A DNA stretch of 64,000 bases from Acidobacteria bacterium Mor1 (GTDB taxonomy: Bacteria; Acidobacteriota; Polarisedimenticolia; Polarisedimenticolales; Polarisedimenticolaceae): contig CP011806.1 in assembly GCA_001664505.1 (NCBI GenBank), forward strand, positions 3,411,385 to 3,475,384. The letters are read 5' to 3'. The notes beneath the pieces are model-generated. The model searched no databases and was not told the origin of the DNA. It worked only from the letters and a program-made list of their open reading frames with translations. Shown in pieces: positions 1 through 10,498 of this stretch. The position numbers were made by a program, and so were the translations under genes. The stretch's first letter is position 1. Every line of letters starts with the position of its first letter.

Positions 1-1614
1 GATCACGAACAGCGGCCGGTGGCGCAGGGTGAACCGCAGCGTCGAGCCGTAGAAGTTGGTCAACCGGCGAATGCCCTTTTCTTCCCGGGGGGCCTGACGC
101 TGCAGCACCCGTGAAGCGACGACCGGAACTACCGTGAGCGCCACGATGAGCGAGGCGACCATCACGATGCAGACGGTCAGGCCGATGTTCTCCAGGTACA
201 TCTTGAAGCGGCGCCCGCCGGACATGAAGATCATCGGCAGGAAGACACACATGGTGGTCAGGGTCGCCGCCACGATCGGAAGCGCCACCTCGCTCGTGCC
301 CATCAGCGCCGCGGTGCGGGAGTCCTCGTTCAACTCGTTCCGATGGCGGAAGACCGACTCGATGACCACGATCGAGTTGTCGACGAGCATCCCCAGGGCC
401 AGCATCAGCCCGGCCAGGCTGATCACGTTGAGGGTAATGTCGGTCCACTGTGCCTGGCGCAGGAAGTACATCAGCACGAAGGTGCCGATGACCGAAACCG
501 GGATCGCGATCGCCACCAGCATGGTGGTGCGGAACCGGCGCAGGAACAGGTAGACCGCCAGGATCGCCAGCAAGCCTCCGATCAGGCCGGCGTCCCGCAG
601 AGTGCCGAGCCCCTTGCGCACATCCAACGAGGCATCGGAATAGATGCGATAGGTCAGCCCCTCGGCCTCGGGCAACTTCCCGATCTCTTCCAGCTCCGCC
701 TTGAGCCGGTTGACCACCTCGAGCAGGTTGTCGTTGGAGTTCTTGTTGACCTGCACGGTCAGCGACTCGACCCCGTTGAGGAAGTTGTAGTTCTCTTGCT
801 GGGGGAAGTCGTAGGTCACGTCGCCGACGTCGGCGAGACGCAGCCCGTCGTCGTTGAGCACCAGCTCGCCGATCTCGCTCGGCGAGCGGAACTCCCCTAC
901 CGCCCGGACCAGCAACTTGCGGCTGCCGTCGAGCACCTCGCCGGCCGACAGGTTCACGTTGCTGCCCCGCAGCAGGGTCAGCAACTGCCGCACGTCGACC
1001 CGGTGGGCCTGCATCCGTGCCGGGTCGAGGTTGATCTGGATCTGGGGCACCCGCAGGCCGTTGACCGAGACCTGGGCCACGCCCTCGAGCCGTTCCAGCC
1101 GCCGCTGAACCACACGCTCGGCGAAGTCGTAGAGCGCTTCCTGGGTCCAGCGGGCGCTCAGGTCGAAACGCAGGACCGGGATGTCGCTGCTCTGAAAGCG
1201 GCTGATGCGGATCTGGTCGACGTCGTCGGGGAGCAGGTGCCGGACCCGGTCGACCCGGTCCCGCACGTCTACCGCCGCCATCTCCATGTCGGTGCCGTCG
1301 ACGAAGTTGATCCGCACCCGGGCGCCGCTGGCCGTGGCGCTGGAAGATAATGTGTCGATGTTGTTGATCGTGGCCAGGGACTCTTCCAGCGGGCGGGCGA
1401 TCAGCCGCTCGACCTCCTCGGGCGAGGAAGAGCGATAGGTCGCGTTGACGGTCACGCTGGACGAGGAGAAGGCCGGCAGGAACTCCAGGGGCAACCGGGA
1501 CAGTGAGATCCAGCCGAGGACCAGCACGCCCAGGGTGATCATGCCCATGGTGATCGGGTGGTCGATGGCGAAACGGACCAGGGGGGTGCCCCGGCCCGGC
1601 GTGGCGCTGCTCAT
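1..1614 (-). CDS. RND efflux transporter, permease subunit (N-terminal half, cut by window edge)
   Basis: The reverse-strand frame is open from the ATG at 1614 to the window edge, giving the first 538 residues of a protein that should be about 1000-1100 long. The first transmembrane segment follows a short cytoplasmic N terminus (VRFAIDHPITMGMITLGVLV). The porter-type periplasmic region comes next, then the TM2-TM5 block. The proton-relay motif of TM4 reads LGMLVDNSIVVIES, with Asp412 kept and Asn413 where AcrB has a second Asp. GGAG lies a few bases before the ATG. The family is an inner-membrane, proton-driven trimer that works with a periplasmic adaptor and an outer-membrane channel. Neither partner is visible here, so the substrate is unknown. 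The D-to-N variant is also common in RND pumps outside Proteobacteria. Confidence 0.93.
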   Translation of the reverse strand, partial: MSSATPGRGTPLVRFAIDHPITMGMITLGVLVLGWISLSRLPLEFLPAFSSSSVTVNATYRSSSPEEVERLIARPLEESLATINNIDTLSSSATASGARVRINFVDGTDMEMAAVDVRDRVDRVRHLLPDDVDQIRISRFQSSDIPVLRFDLSARWTQEALYDFAERVVQRRLERLEGVAQVSVNGLRVPQIQINLDPARMQAHRVDVRQLLTLLRGSNVNLSAGEVLDGSRKLLVRAVGEFRSPSEIGELVLNDDGLRLADVGDVTYDFPQQENYNFLNGVESLTVQVNKNSNDNLLEVVNRLKAELEEIGKLPEAEGLTYRIYSDASLDVRKGLGTLRDAGLIGGLLAILAVYLFLRRFRTTMLVAIAIPVSVIGTFVLMYFLRQAQWTDITLNVISLAGLMLALGMLVDNSIVVIESVFRHRNELNEDSRTAALMGTSEVALPIVAATLTTMCVFLPMIFMSGGRRFKMYLENIGLTVCIVMVASLIVALTVVPVVASRVLQRQAPREEKGIRRLTNFYGSTLRFTLRHRPLFVI

Positions 1615-2057
1615 CTGGATTCTCCGGCTCGCGGCCCTGCGGGAGACCCCCTCCCCGGCCGCTCCCCCGGCTAGGAGACGTTCTCCCCCCGGCCGCGGTG
1701 TCCCAACAAGTCATGATAGCGGTCCGGGCCCAGCAGCCGGGGCCGGCACACCGGGGAACCTGTCTCGGAGAGGTCCCTTTGGGGGCGCCGATCCCCCGCC
1801 CAGGGGTGGAAAAATCGGAAAAAGCCGCCTTCCCGGCCGGTTCGGGCCCTCGAGGCTGCCGCGGGCCGCGGAGCGCCTCCGAGGGGCGGGCGGGGCCGGC
1901 CGGACGTAAGCCCAGCACTACGGCGAACTTCCGCCGCGGCTGCTAGAATCCCGCGTTCCTAGCGCATGCTCCGGGCTGCCACGAATCCACGTGAAGTAAC
2001 GGCAGATATTGGAAAGGCCGGCACCGGCCCGGGCACGGATGCAAGTGAGGCTTTGCG
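1615..2057. other. Divergent intergenic region between RND pump and fusA
   Basis: The 443 bases hold no convincing gene. They are very GC-rich, with several short GC palindromes around 1830-1880. TAGAAT at 1944-1949 is a good -10 match for a fusA promoter, which would give a leader of about 100 bases, but no clear -35 is seen. The RND gene must be transcribed the other way from the left part of this region. Confidence 0.5.
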
Positions 2058-4133
<2,076 letters not shown>

Positions 4134-4156
4134 CGGGTCACGAGGAGGCCAGGCGT

Positions 4157-4861
4157 ATGCGCCGCAAGGAGATCAACGAACGCAGTCCTGTCCGGCTGCT
4201 GGAAGAGTCCATCCACGGTGGACTCGGAGCCGGAAATATCGGTGTCGTCGTCGCCCGACATGGCGTGGGAAAGACCGCGTTCCTCGTCGGCGTCGCGATG
4301 GACGACCTGATGCAAGGCCGCAAGGTCCTGCACGTTTCCCTCGAGCACCCGAGCGAGAAGGTCCGCGCGTACTACGACGAGATCTTCGCCGATCTCGCCC
4401 ACGACACCGAGATGGAAGACGTCTGGAAGGTCCGTCTCGAACTCGAGCGCAACCGGCGGATCCACGCTTACATGGATGGCTCGTTCACCATCGACAAACT
4501 TCGTGACGCCATCGCGTTCATGCGTGACCACAGCGACTTCACGCCGGTTGCGATCATGCTCGACGGCTACCCGGTGGAAAGCACCAAGGGCCACGAGCTC
4601 GATGCCCTGCGGCAGATTGCCAAGGAAACCGAGGCCGAGCTGTGGATGGCCGCGATCACCCACCGCGAGTCCGAAACCGACGACCGGGGCATCCCGGAGC
4701 CGGTGGCCCACATCGAGTCCAAGTTCGACGTGATCCTTCGCATGGCTCACGACACCAAGGCGGTTCACCTCGATCTGCTCAAGGATCACGACAACGCCAA
4801 CGTGTCGGACCTGCGCATCGCGCTGGATCCGACCACGATGCTGCTCAAGAAAGAGAAGTAG
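4157..4861 (+). CDS. RecA/DnaB-fold P-loop ATPase of unknown role
   Basis: The 234-residue protein is a single compact P-loop domain. Walker A is ARHGVGKT (33-40), and a Walker B-like strand (VAIMLDGY) sits near residue 135. The overall order resembles KaiC/DnaB-type RecA folds, with no DNA-binding or extra domain. It starts 23 bases after fusA with GAGGAGG upstream, and both genes share the terminator at 4887-4918, so the pair looks like an operon. The association suggests a translation- or GTPase-linked function, but that is inference. I cannot name a characterised homologue. Confidence 0.8.
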   Translation: MRRKEINERSPVRLLEESIHGGLGAGNIGVVVARHGVGKTAFLVGVAMDDLMQGRKVLHVSLEHPSEKVRAYYDEIFADLAHDTEMEDVWKVRLELERNRRIHAYMDGSFTIDKLRDAIAFMRDHSDFTPVAIMLDGYPVESTKGHELDALRQIAKETEAELWMAAITHRESETDDRGIPEPVAHIESKFDVILRMAHDTKAVHLDLLKDHDNANVSDLRIALDPTTMLLKKEK

Positions 4862-4886
4862 CGTCGGCTTCGATCGACTGCGACAA

Positions 4887-4918
4887 GGCCGCTCGGCAAC
4901 GGGCGGCCTTTTTCTTTT
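4887..4918 (+). terminator. Rho-independent terminator of the fusA operon
   Basis: An 8-bp stem (GGCCGCTC with GGGCGGCC, one G-U pair) closes a six-base loop and runs straight into TTTTTCTTTT. It lies 26 bases after the ATPase stop. Confidence 0.9.
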
Positions 4919-4938
4919 CGCGCCTAGTGAGGACCGGC

Positions 4939-6306
4939 ATGAGCATCCACTCGATCAATCCGGCCAACGGGAAGAAGCTCCGCGAGTACGCCAGCCACGA
5001 CGCCGAGCAGGTACACACAGCGATCGAGCAGGCCGACCTCGCCTTCCGGGCGTGGCGGCGCACATCGTTTGAACATCGCGCAGAACGGATGGCCCGGGCG
5101 GCCGCCGTGCTGCGGGAGCGGGCCGATGAGTTCGCGCTCCTGATGGCCGGGGAGATGGGCAAGCCGCTCTCCGAGGGCCGGGCCGAGGTGGAGAAGTGCG
5201 CCTGGGTCTGCGAGTACTACGCGAAGGAGGCCGCCGGCTTCCTGGCGCCGGAGCCGGTGGCCACCGACGCGGGCACGAGTTTCGTGGCCTTCGAGCCGAT
5301 CGGCGCGGTGCTGGCGGTGATGCCCTGGAACTTCCCCTTCTGGCAGGTATTCCGCTTTGCTGCGCCGGCGCTGATGGCGGGGAATGCAGGCTTGTTGAAG
5401 CACGCCTCCAACGTGCCCGGAAGTGCGCTGGCGATCGAAGACGTGTTCCGCGCGGCAGGGTTCCCCGAGGGGCTGTTTCGCACGCTGCTGGTCGGAAGCA
5501 GCGCCGTCGCCGGCATCATCGACAACCCGCTGATCCGGGCGGTCACCCTGACCGGCAGCACCCCGGCAGGGAGCCAAGTGGCGAGCCGTGCCGGCGCCCG
5601 GATCAAGAAGACCGTGCTCGAACTCGGCGGAAGCGACGCCTACGTGATCCTCGAAGACGCCGACCTGGAGGCGGCGGCGCGGCGTTGCGCCACCAGCCGC
5701 CTGATCAACGGCGGTCAGAGCTGCATCGCGGCCAAGCGTTTCGTGGTGGTCGCCCCTTGCCGCGCACGCTTCGAGACACTGCTGTGCGAACAGATGGGGG
5801 CCGCCGTCATGGGCGATCCGACCGTCGACGGCACGACGCTGGGCCCCCAGGCGCGGCATGACCTGCGGGACGAACTCCACGTGCAGGTGCAGAAGAGCAT
5901 CGAGGCGGGCGCCCGCTGTCTGCTGGGAGGTGAGGCCCCCGACTCCCCCGGCGCGTTCTATCCACCCACGGTGTTGACCGGGGTACGCCCCGGCATGCCG
6001 GCCTACGACGAAGAGTTGTTCGGCCCGGTTGCCGCGATCATCGAGGCGCAGGACGAGGCGGACGCCATCCGGATCGCCAACGACTCCCCCTTCGGCCTGG
6101 GCGCCGCGGTCTTCACCGCCGACGTCGAGCGCGGCACCCGCATCGCGACCCACGAGCTCGAGGCCGGCGCCTGTTTCGTCAACGACTTCGTGCGCTCGGA
6201 TCCGCGGCTCCCCTTCGGCGGGATCAAGGAGAGCGGCTATGGCCGCGAACTCTCCTCGGCCGGGATCCGCGAGTTCGTCAACGTCAAGACGGTCTGGGTC
6301 CAGTAG
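4939..6306 (+). CDS. sad: NAD(P)-dependent succinate-semialdehyde dehydrogenase, Sad/YneI type
   Basis: This 455-residue aldehyde dehydrogenase is full length for the Sad/YneI group. It has the family signature MPWNFPFWQVFRFAAPALMAGN in two pieces around residues 130-155, the general base Glu228 in LELGGSD, and the nucleophile Cys262 in NGGQSCIAAKRF. The start is ATG 4939 with GTGAGGA upstream. Known members oxidise succinate semialdehyde to succinate, feeding GABA or related amines into the TCA cycle. The gene stops 27 bases from the end of the convergent oxidase operon (6334-9288). The two may handle successive steps of amine or amino-acid breakdown, but this is inferred from position only. 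Confidence 0.9.
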   Translation: MSIHSINPANGKKLREYASHDAEQVHTAIEQADLAFRAWRRTSFEHRAERMARAAAVLRERADEFALLMAGEMGKPLSEGRAEVEKCAWVCEYYAKEAAGFLAPEPVATDAGTSFVAFEPIGAVLAVMPWNFPFWQVFRFAAPALMAGNAGLLKHASNVPGSALAIEDVFRAAGFPEGLFRTLLVGSSAVAGIIDNPLIRAVTLTGSTPAGSQVASRAGARIKKTVLELGGSDAYVILEDADLEAAARRCATSRLINGGQSCIAAKRFVVVAPCRARFETLLCEQMGAAVMGDPTVDGTTLGPQARHDLRDELHVQVQKSIEAGARCLLGGEAPDSPGAFYPPTVLTGVRPGMPAYDEELFGPVAAIIEAQDEADAIRIANDSPFGLGAAVFTADVERGTRIATHELEAGACFVNDFVRSDPRLPFGGIKESGYGRELSSAGIREFVNVKTVWVQ

Positions 6307-6333
6307 ATCTGGGCCGCCCGAGTCAGGGACGGA

Positions 6334-7596
6334 TCAGGCTGGAGTCCTTCTAACGGGAGCGGCCCAGCTGGGCGATGCGTCCTGGCGCACGCCGTCGAAG
6401 CGGCGTAGCAGGAAGGGCTCGAGGTCGAGTTCGGGACGTTCGCCGCGAACCAGGGAACGGATCAGGCTCGCCGTGATCGGCGCGGTGAGGATGCCGGTGC
6501 GGAAGTGACCGCACGCGTTGAGGTAGCCGCGGATTCCGTCGACGGGCCCGAGGATCGGCACCTCGTCGGGAGTACCCGGCCGTAAACCGGCCCAGGTCCG
6601 CTTGATCGAGGCTCGGGATAAACCCGGCAGGCAGCGCACGGCGCCGCGAGTCAGGCCGCGCAGCTCGTCGATCGAGCAGGTCGCGTCGAACCCCCGCTCC
6701 TCGGTGGTGCTGCCGATCAGGATCTCGCCGTTCTTCTTCTGGGCGATGTAACAGTCGCTGGTGCTGAGGCAAGAGCGCAGCATGCGCGGCATGCGCTCCG
6801 ATAGCACGATCTGCCCCTTGACCGGCGACACCGGGATCGAACGGCCGACCGCCTTCTCGGCCAGTTCCGCAGCCCACGAGCCGGCGGCGTTGATCAACAG
6901 ATCGCAGTCGACCGGCCCGGCGGTCGTATCGACCCCGCAGACCGAGCCGTCGTTGCGATGGCGCACGCCGGTGACCTCGGTCTCGCTCATCACGGTCATG
7001 CCGTGGGCCCGCCCCGCCTCGCGGGCGGCGCGCACCAGCAGATACGGGTTGACCTGGTCGTCCCGCAGGAACATCAGCGCACCGATCGCCTCGTCGCTGA
7101 CGTTGGGTTCCTCGGCCCGCAGCTCTTCCCGGTCGAGCCAGCGCAGCTGATCGGCCAGATGCGGGATCGAGTCGGCGATTTTCTGAGCGTAGGCCCGATC
7201 GTGTTCGTCGTACATCACGAACTTGAGCCCGGTGCGCTCGAACTCGAAGTCGACACCGTGCTCGCCGCGGATCCGCTCCCAGAGCTCCGGGAACATGGCG
7301 TTGCTGGCCAGGCAGAAATCGAAGAAGAATCGGGGAAGCTGGTGCGGCCGGGCCACCGAACCCAGGTCCGCTCCTTCCTGAATCTGCTTGGACATGGTCT
7401 TGAAGAAGATCACCCCGCAGCCGAGGCCGACCGATTCGCCGATGGGCCACAGCCCCCCGGCAGAAGCCCGGGAGGCGTTGCCCGGCTTCTTGATGTCGAT
7501 CAGGCAGACCGAGCGATCCCGGTCCCGGCTGAGGAAGTAGCCGATCATCGCGCCGACGACGCCGCCGCCGGCGATCACGACATCATGCTTCGCCAC
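6334..7596 (-). CDS. FAD-dependent amino-acid oxidase subunit (DadA/HcnC-like)
   Basis: This 420-residue DAO-family flavoprotein begins with the dinucleotide-binding motif VIAGGGVVGAMIGYFL. The start is GTG 7596 preceded by GGAGGA, and it overlaps the end of the upstream gene by 14 bases. It is the last of three genes in the order ferredoxin, pyridine-nucleotide-type flavoprotein, DAO. That order matches hydrogen cyanide synthase (HcnABC), opine oxidases and D-hydroxyproline dehydrogenase. Known members oxidise glycine, opines or D-amino acids to imines and pass electrons through the flavin and iron-sulfur subunits. The substrate cannot be read from the sequence. HCN production is only one possibility. 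Confidence 0.88.
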   Translation of the reverse strand: MAKHDVVIAGGGVVGAMIGYFLSRDRDRSVCLIDIKKPGNASRASAGGLWPIGESVGLGCGVIFFKTMSKQIQEGADLGSVARPHQLPRFFFDFCLASNAMFPELWERIRGEHGVDFEFERTGLKFVMYDEHDRAYAQKIADSIPHLADQLRWLDREELRAEEPNVSDEAIGALMFLRDDQVNPYLLVRAAREAGRAHGMTVMSETEVTGVRHRNDGSVCGVDTTAGPVDCDLLINAAGSWAAELAEKAVGRSIPVSPVKGQIVLSERMPRMLRSCLSTSDCYIAQKKNGEILIGSTTEERGFDATCSIDELRGLTRGAVRCLPGLSRASIKRTWAGLRPGTPDEVPILGPVDGIRGYLNACGHFRTGILTAPITASLIRSLVRGERPELDLEPFLLRRFDGVRQDASPSWAAPVRRTPA

Positions 7597-8977
7597 GGCA
7601 GTCCTCCGTCAGGGCGCCGAAGGGAACCGGCGCCAGCGGGAAGCGCGGTCGCAGGCGGCCGACATCTCCTTCGACCCGGCGCGCCAGATGGTCCCGGCAG
7701 AAGTCACCGCAGACCTTGCCCTGGCAGTCCCCCATTCCGATGCGGGTCGCCATCTTGAGGGTGGTCAGGTCCCGCACACCCCGTTCGATCACCGCGTCGA
7801 TATCTCGCAGGCGCACCCCTTCACAGCGGCAGATCGTCGTCTCCACCGTGGCCAGATCGAGCATGCCGGGACGATGGGTGCAGGCTGCGAACATCCGCCG
7901 GGAAACACGTTGAACCGTGGCGAGCCTGCGGCGCAAGGCGTTGCTGCGGCGCTCCAGCTCGGCGTCGCCGAACATGCCGGCATCACGCAGACAACCCATC
8001 GCCGCCAGCCGGCCCTGGATCGCCGCGGCCTCGGAACCGAACACCTCGGCGCCGTCGCCGGCGACATAGACGTTGGGTTTGGAGCTGCGGCCGAAGATGT
8101 CGTGCTCGATCCGGTACCCGCCGCCCTTTCGAGGGACGTGCTTGGCACCGAGCAGCTCGGTCAGCTGGGTGCGGGGCACGAAGCCGTAGCTCACGCCCAA
8201 TCCGTCGACCCCGAAGGTCTCGACCCGGGACCGGTCCGGCGTCCCGTCGATGCCGTAGCGCGCCACGGTCACCCGCTGGAGCCGTGGGTCTCCCTCGGCG
8301 CTCAGGATGCCGCGGCCGAAACGAAAGGGCACCCGGTGCCGGCGCAGATAGGCCATGCAGGAGAGCCCCTCCTGCAACAGCTCCGGCTGGCGCCAAAGGC
8401 CCAGCGCACCGGCGAACAGCTCCCGGCGCCGTGCCGCCTCGAACACGCCGAGAATCTCGACGCCGGCGTGGTGCAGTTGGCGCGCGGCCACCGGAAGCAG
8501 CGGCCCAGTTCCACAGAGCACCATGCGCTTCGCCGGACGCACCATGCCCCCCTTGACCTGGAGCTGCGCCCCACCGACGGTCATGACGCCGGGCAGGGTC
8601 CAGCCGGGAAAGGGCACCGAACGCTCGTAGCAGCCGGTGCAGGCGATGGCGTGATCCCACTCGAGCTCCTGGAGAACACCATCCTGCAAGACCGCCAGCC
8701 GACCCTCGCCGAAGGCGCCGACCACCTGGCAGCCGGTTCGGATGGTCATCTTGTCGCGATGCCGCTCGCGCAGCCGGCGGTAGTGGGCGATCTTCTGCGC
8801 CGTCAACTTGCCCAGAGAGTCGTCGTCGTGACCGTCGCGGGCGGCACCGCGGTAGACCACGCCCCCGGCCCTGGGATTCTCGTCGACGACGGTGGTGGGA
8901 ACACCGGCCTCGGCCAGCTCCGCCGCGGCGCTGAGCCCCGCGGCACCGGCGCCGACGATCAACACCGGCCGGCTCAA
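7583..8977 (-). CDS. FAD/NAD(P)-binding oxidoreductase with BFD-like [2Fe-2S] domain (HcnB/OoxA-like)
   Basis: The 464-residue protein opens with VLIVGAGAAGLSAAAELAEAG, an FAD-binding Rossmann motif. It ends with a BFD-like cluster domain whose four cysteines are in CRC and, about 30 residues later, GDCQGKVCG. The best start is TTG 8977. It overlaps the upstream stop as TTGA, has GGAGG just before it, and places the glycine motif at residue 9. Longer readings upstream run inside the ferredoxin gene. The length fits HcnB and opine-oxidase A subunits. It is the middle subunit of the proposed heterotrimer. Confidence 0.88.
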   Translation of the reverse strand: MSRPVLIVGAGAAGLSAAAELAEAGVPTTVVDENPRAGGVVYRGAARDGHDDDSLGKLTAQKIAHYRRLRERHRDKMTIRTGCQVVGAFGEGRLAVLQDGVLQELEWDHAIACTGCYERSVPFPGWTLPGVMTVGGAQLQVKGGMVRPAKRMVLCGTGPLLPVAARQLHHAGVEILGVFEAARRRELFAGALGLWRQPELLQEGLSCMAYLRRHRVPFRFGRGILSAEGDPRLQRVTVARYGIDGTPDRSRVETFGVDGLGVSYGFVPRTQLTELLGAKHVPRKGGGYRIEHDIFGRSSKPNVYVAGDGAEVFGSEAAAIQGRLAAMGCLRDAGMFGDAELERRSNALRRRLATVQRVSRRMFAACTHRPGMLDLATVETTICRCEGVRLRDIDAVIERGVRDLTTLKMATRIGMGDCQGKVCGDFCRDHLARRVEGDVGRLRPRFPLAPVPFGALTEDCRGEA

Positions 8978-9288
8978 GCGTCGTCCTCCAGTACGGTGAT
9001 GCCGCCGCTGGGGTGGCCGGTCTCGATACGCATGCCGGAACGCACGGAGATCTGACAGGCACGCTGGTTCGGCACGCCGTCGATACTCACGGTGCAGCAG
9101 TAACAAACGCCCATGCCGCAGTAGGCACCGCTCTCGACATCCCCCTTGCGCCGGGCGATCGAGACCTTACCCACGGCGAACAACGCATGCAGCACCGTGT
9201 CCCCTTCGGCACAGACGACCTCGCTGCCGTCGATCTCGACGGTGCAGTCGGACTGTCCCACTGGGCGAACGTCCGCGATGCGTTGCAT
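8974..9288 (-). CDS. Small [2Fe-2S] ferredoxin-like subunit (HcnA-like)
   Basis: The 104-residue protein has the plant-type ferredoxin cluster motif. Three cysteines lie in YCGMGVCYCC and a fourth in NQRACQ eleven residues later. It matches HcnA and the gamma subunits of opine and hydroxyproline dehydrogenases in size and in position as first gene of the operon. The ATG at 9288 is preceded by a G-rich stretch held in a possible hairpin (9289-9311). Its stop overlaps the next start by four bases, which suggests coupled translation. Confidence 0.88.
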   Translation of the reverse strand: MQRIADVRPVGQSDCTVEIDGSEVVCAEGDTVLHALFAVGKVSIARRKGDVESGAYCGMGVCYCCTVSIDGVPNQRACQISVRSGMRIETGHPSGGITVLEDDA

Positions 9289-9523
9289 GCTTCCCCCCGG
9301 GAACCGGAAGCCGGTAATAGCACCCCCCGAACCAGGAACAATACGATGGTCCTATGACATGTCCATCGGCTTTTGCAGGAGAAAACGCCGGTTTTCCGGG
9401 GCGAATTGAACAAGCTCGGGCAGCTTCGCGACAGAGGCTGAACACACCGGCCGGATAGCGGAAGTATCGTTCCGCTGTTTGTGACGACGATGTAAAGGGA
9501 GTGTTCGGTGAGCCAGCGGGGCG
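9289..9523 (-). promoter_or_regulatory. Leader and promoter region of the oxidase operon
   Basis: GCTTCC (9289-9294) and GGAAGC (9306-9311) form a 6-bp stem that covers the G-rich ribosome-binding stretch of the ferredoxin gene. A weak reverse-strand promoter, TTGTTC-16-TATTAC, lies upstream. GAAAAC-GCCG-GTTTTC at 9381-9396 is a perfect 6-bp palindrome in an AT-richer patch. The roles are inferred; no gene is seen in this stretch. Confidence 0.35.
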
Positions 9524-10498
9524 TTAGAGTCCCGCGGCGAAGCGGCGTACGACCTCACCGGCAGGTACGACGCTGTTGATGCTGCCGGCGCTCTTGCCCG
9601 CCTGCCAGACATCCTTGTACGACAGTCCCTGAAGCGACGCACGCTTGAGCTGCCACAGGGAGCGCAACGCGTAGATCGTGCGCATCCAGTGCTTGGTCTT
9701 GCGTCCGCGCAGCAGTCTTCGGGCAATCGGCCCCGCCTTGGTGCCCACCTTCTCGACGTAAGGCGTCTTGATGATCGAGCAGGGAACACCGCTGAGCCAT
9801 TCGGTCAACACGATGTCCTCTTCCCGTGCATCGAGAATCGCCTGCTTGTAGTCGTCGTGAGCGGTGCACTCATCGGTGGCGATGAAGCGGGTGCCCAACT
9901 GGGCGGCGGCGTAGCCTGCGTCGAGCACCTCGGCGAAGGCCACCGGGTCGCCGATTCCCCCGGCGCAGACCAGCGGCAGCTCGAGGCTCTGCATCTCCTC
10001 GAACAGCGCGAGATAGGGCTTGTCGCCGGCATGGCCGCCGGCCCGCTCGTTGACGCAGATCAGCCCGTCGACGCCGCAGTCCCTGGCCTTCTCGGCCCAG
10101 CGGCGCGAGGTGACGTCGTGATAGACCAACCCGCCGGCGGCGTGAACCTTCTCGACGACCCAGCTCGGGTTGCCGAGGGCGGTCACGAAAAAGCGCACCC
10201 CCTCTTCCAGCGCCACGTCGACCCAACCGCGCATCCGCTCTTCGTAGGTGCGGGCACTCTTCTCGACGATGGCGTTGAACCCGATCGGTCGATCGGTCTG
10301 CTCCCGGATCTTGCGAATGCCCTCGCGAAAATCGTAGCCGTGGACGTAGACAAGTGAGATCGGCTGCACCACGCCGATGCCCCCGGCTTTGGAGACCGCG
10401 GCCACCAGCTCGGGGTTGGAGCAGGGATACATCGCCCCGCAAATCAGCGGCACGTCGATGCCGAGCTGCTCGGTGAACTGCCTTGAAGCAGGAGTCAT
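9524..10498 (-). CDS. Nitronate monooxygenase/2-nitropropane dioxygenase-family protein
   Basis: The 324-residue TIM-barrel flavoenzyme has the family opening LICGAMYPCSNPELVAAVSKAGGIG. It also has the FMN-phosphate elements AGGHAGD, CAGGIGDP and LGTRFIATDEC. The start is ATG 10498, overlapping the stop of the upstream hotdog gene as ATGA; a longer open frame to 10969 is only that gene in another frame. Known members oxidise alkyl nitronates or act as FMN-dependent enoyl reductases. The partner gene hints at acyl-CoA or fatty-acid chemistry, but the substrate is open. Confidence 0.88.
   Translation of the reverse strand: MTPASRQFTEQLGIDVPLICGAMYPCSNPELVAAVSKAGGIGVVQPISLVYVHGYDFREGIRKIREQTDRPIGFNAIVEKSARTYEERMRGWVDVALEEGVRFFVTALGNPSWVVEKVHAAGGLVYHDVTSRRWAEKARDCGVDGLICVNERAGGHAGDKPYLALFEEMQSLELPLVCAGGIGDPVAFAEVLDAGYAAAQLGTRFIATDECTAHDDYKQAILDAREEDIVLTEWLSGVPCSIIKTPYVEKVGTKAGPIARRLLRGRKTKHWMRTIYALRSLWQLKRASLQGLSYKDVWQAGKSAGSINSVVPAGEVVRRFAAGL

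Noticed and set aside
8974-9288. Calling the oxidase operon hydrogen cyanide synthase outright
   Set aside because: The same three-gene order and motifs occur in opine and hydroxyproline dehydrogenases, and nothing in the sequence singles out glycine.
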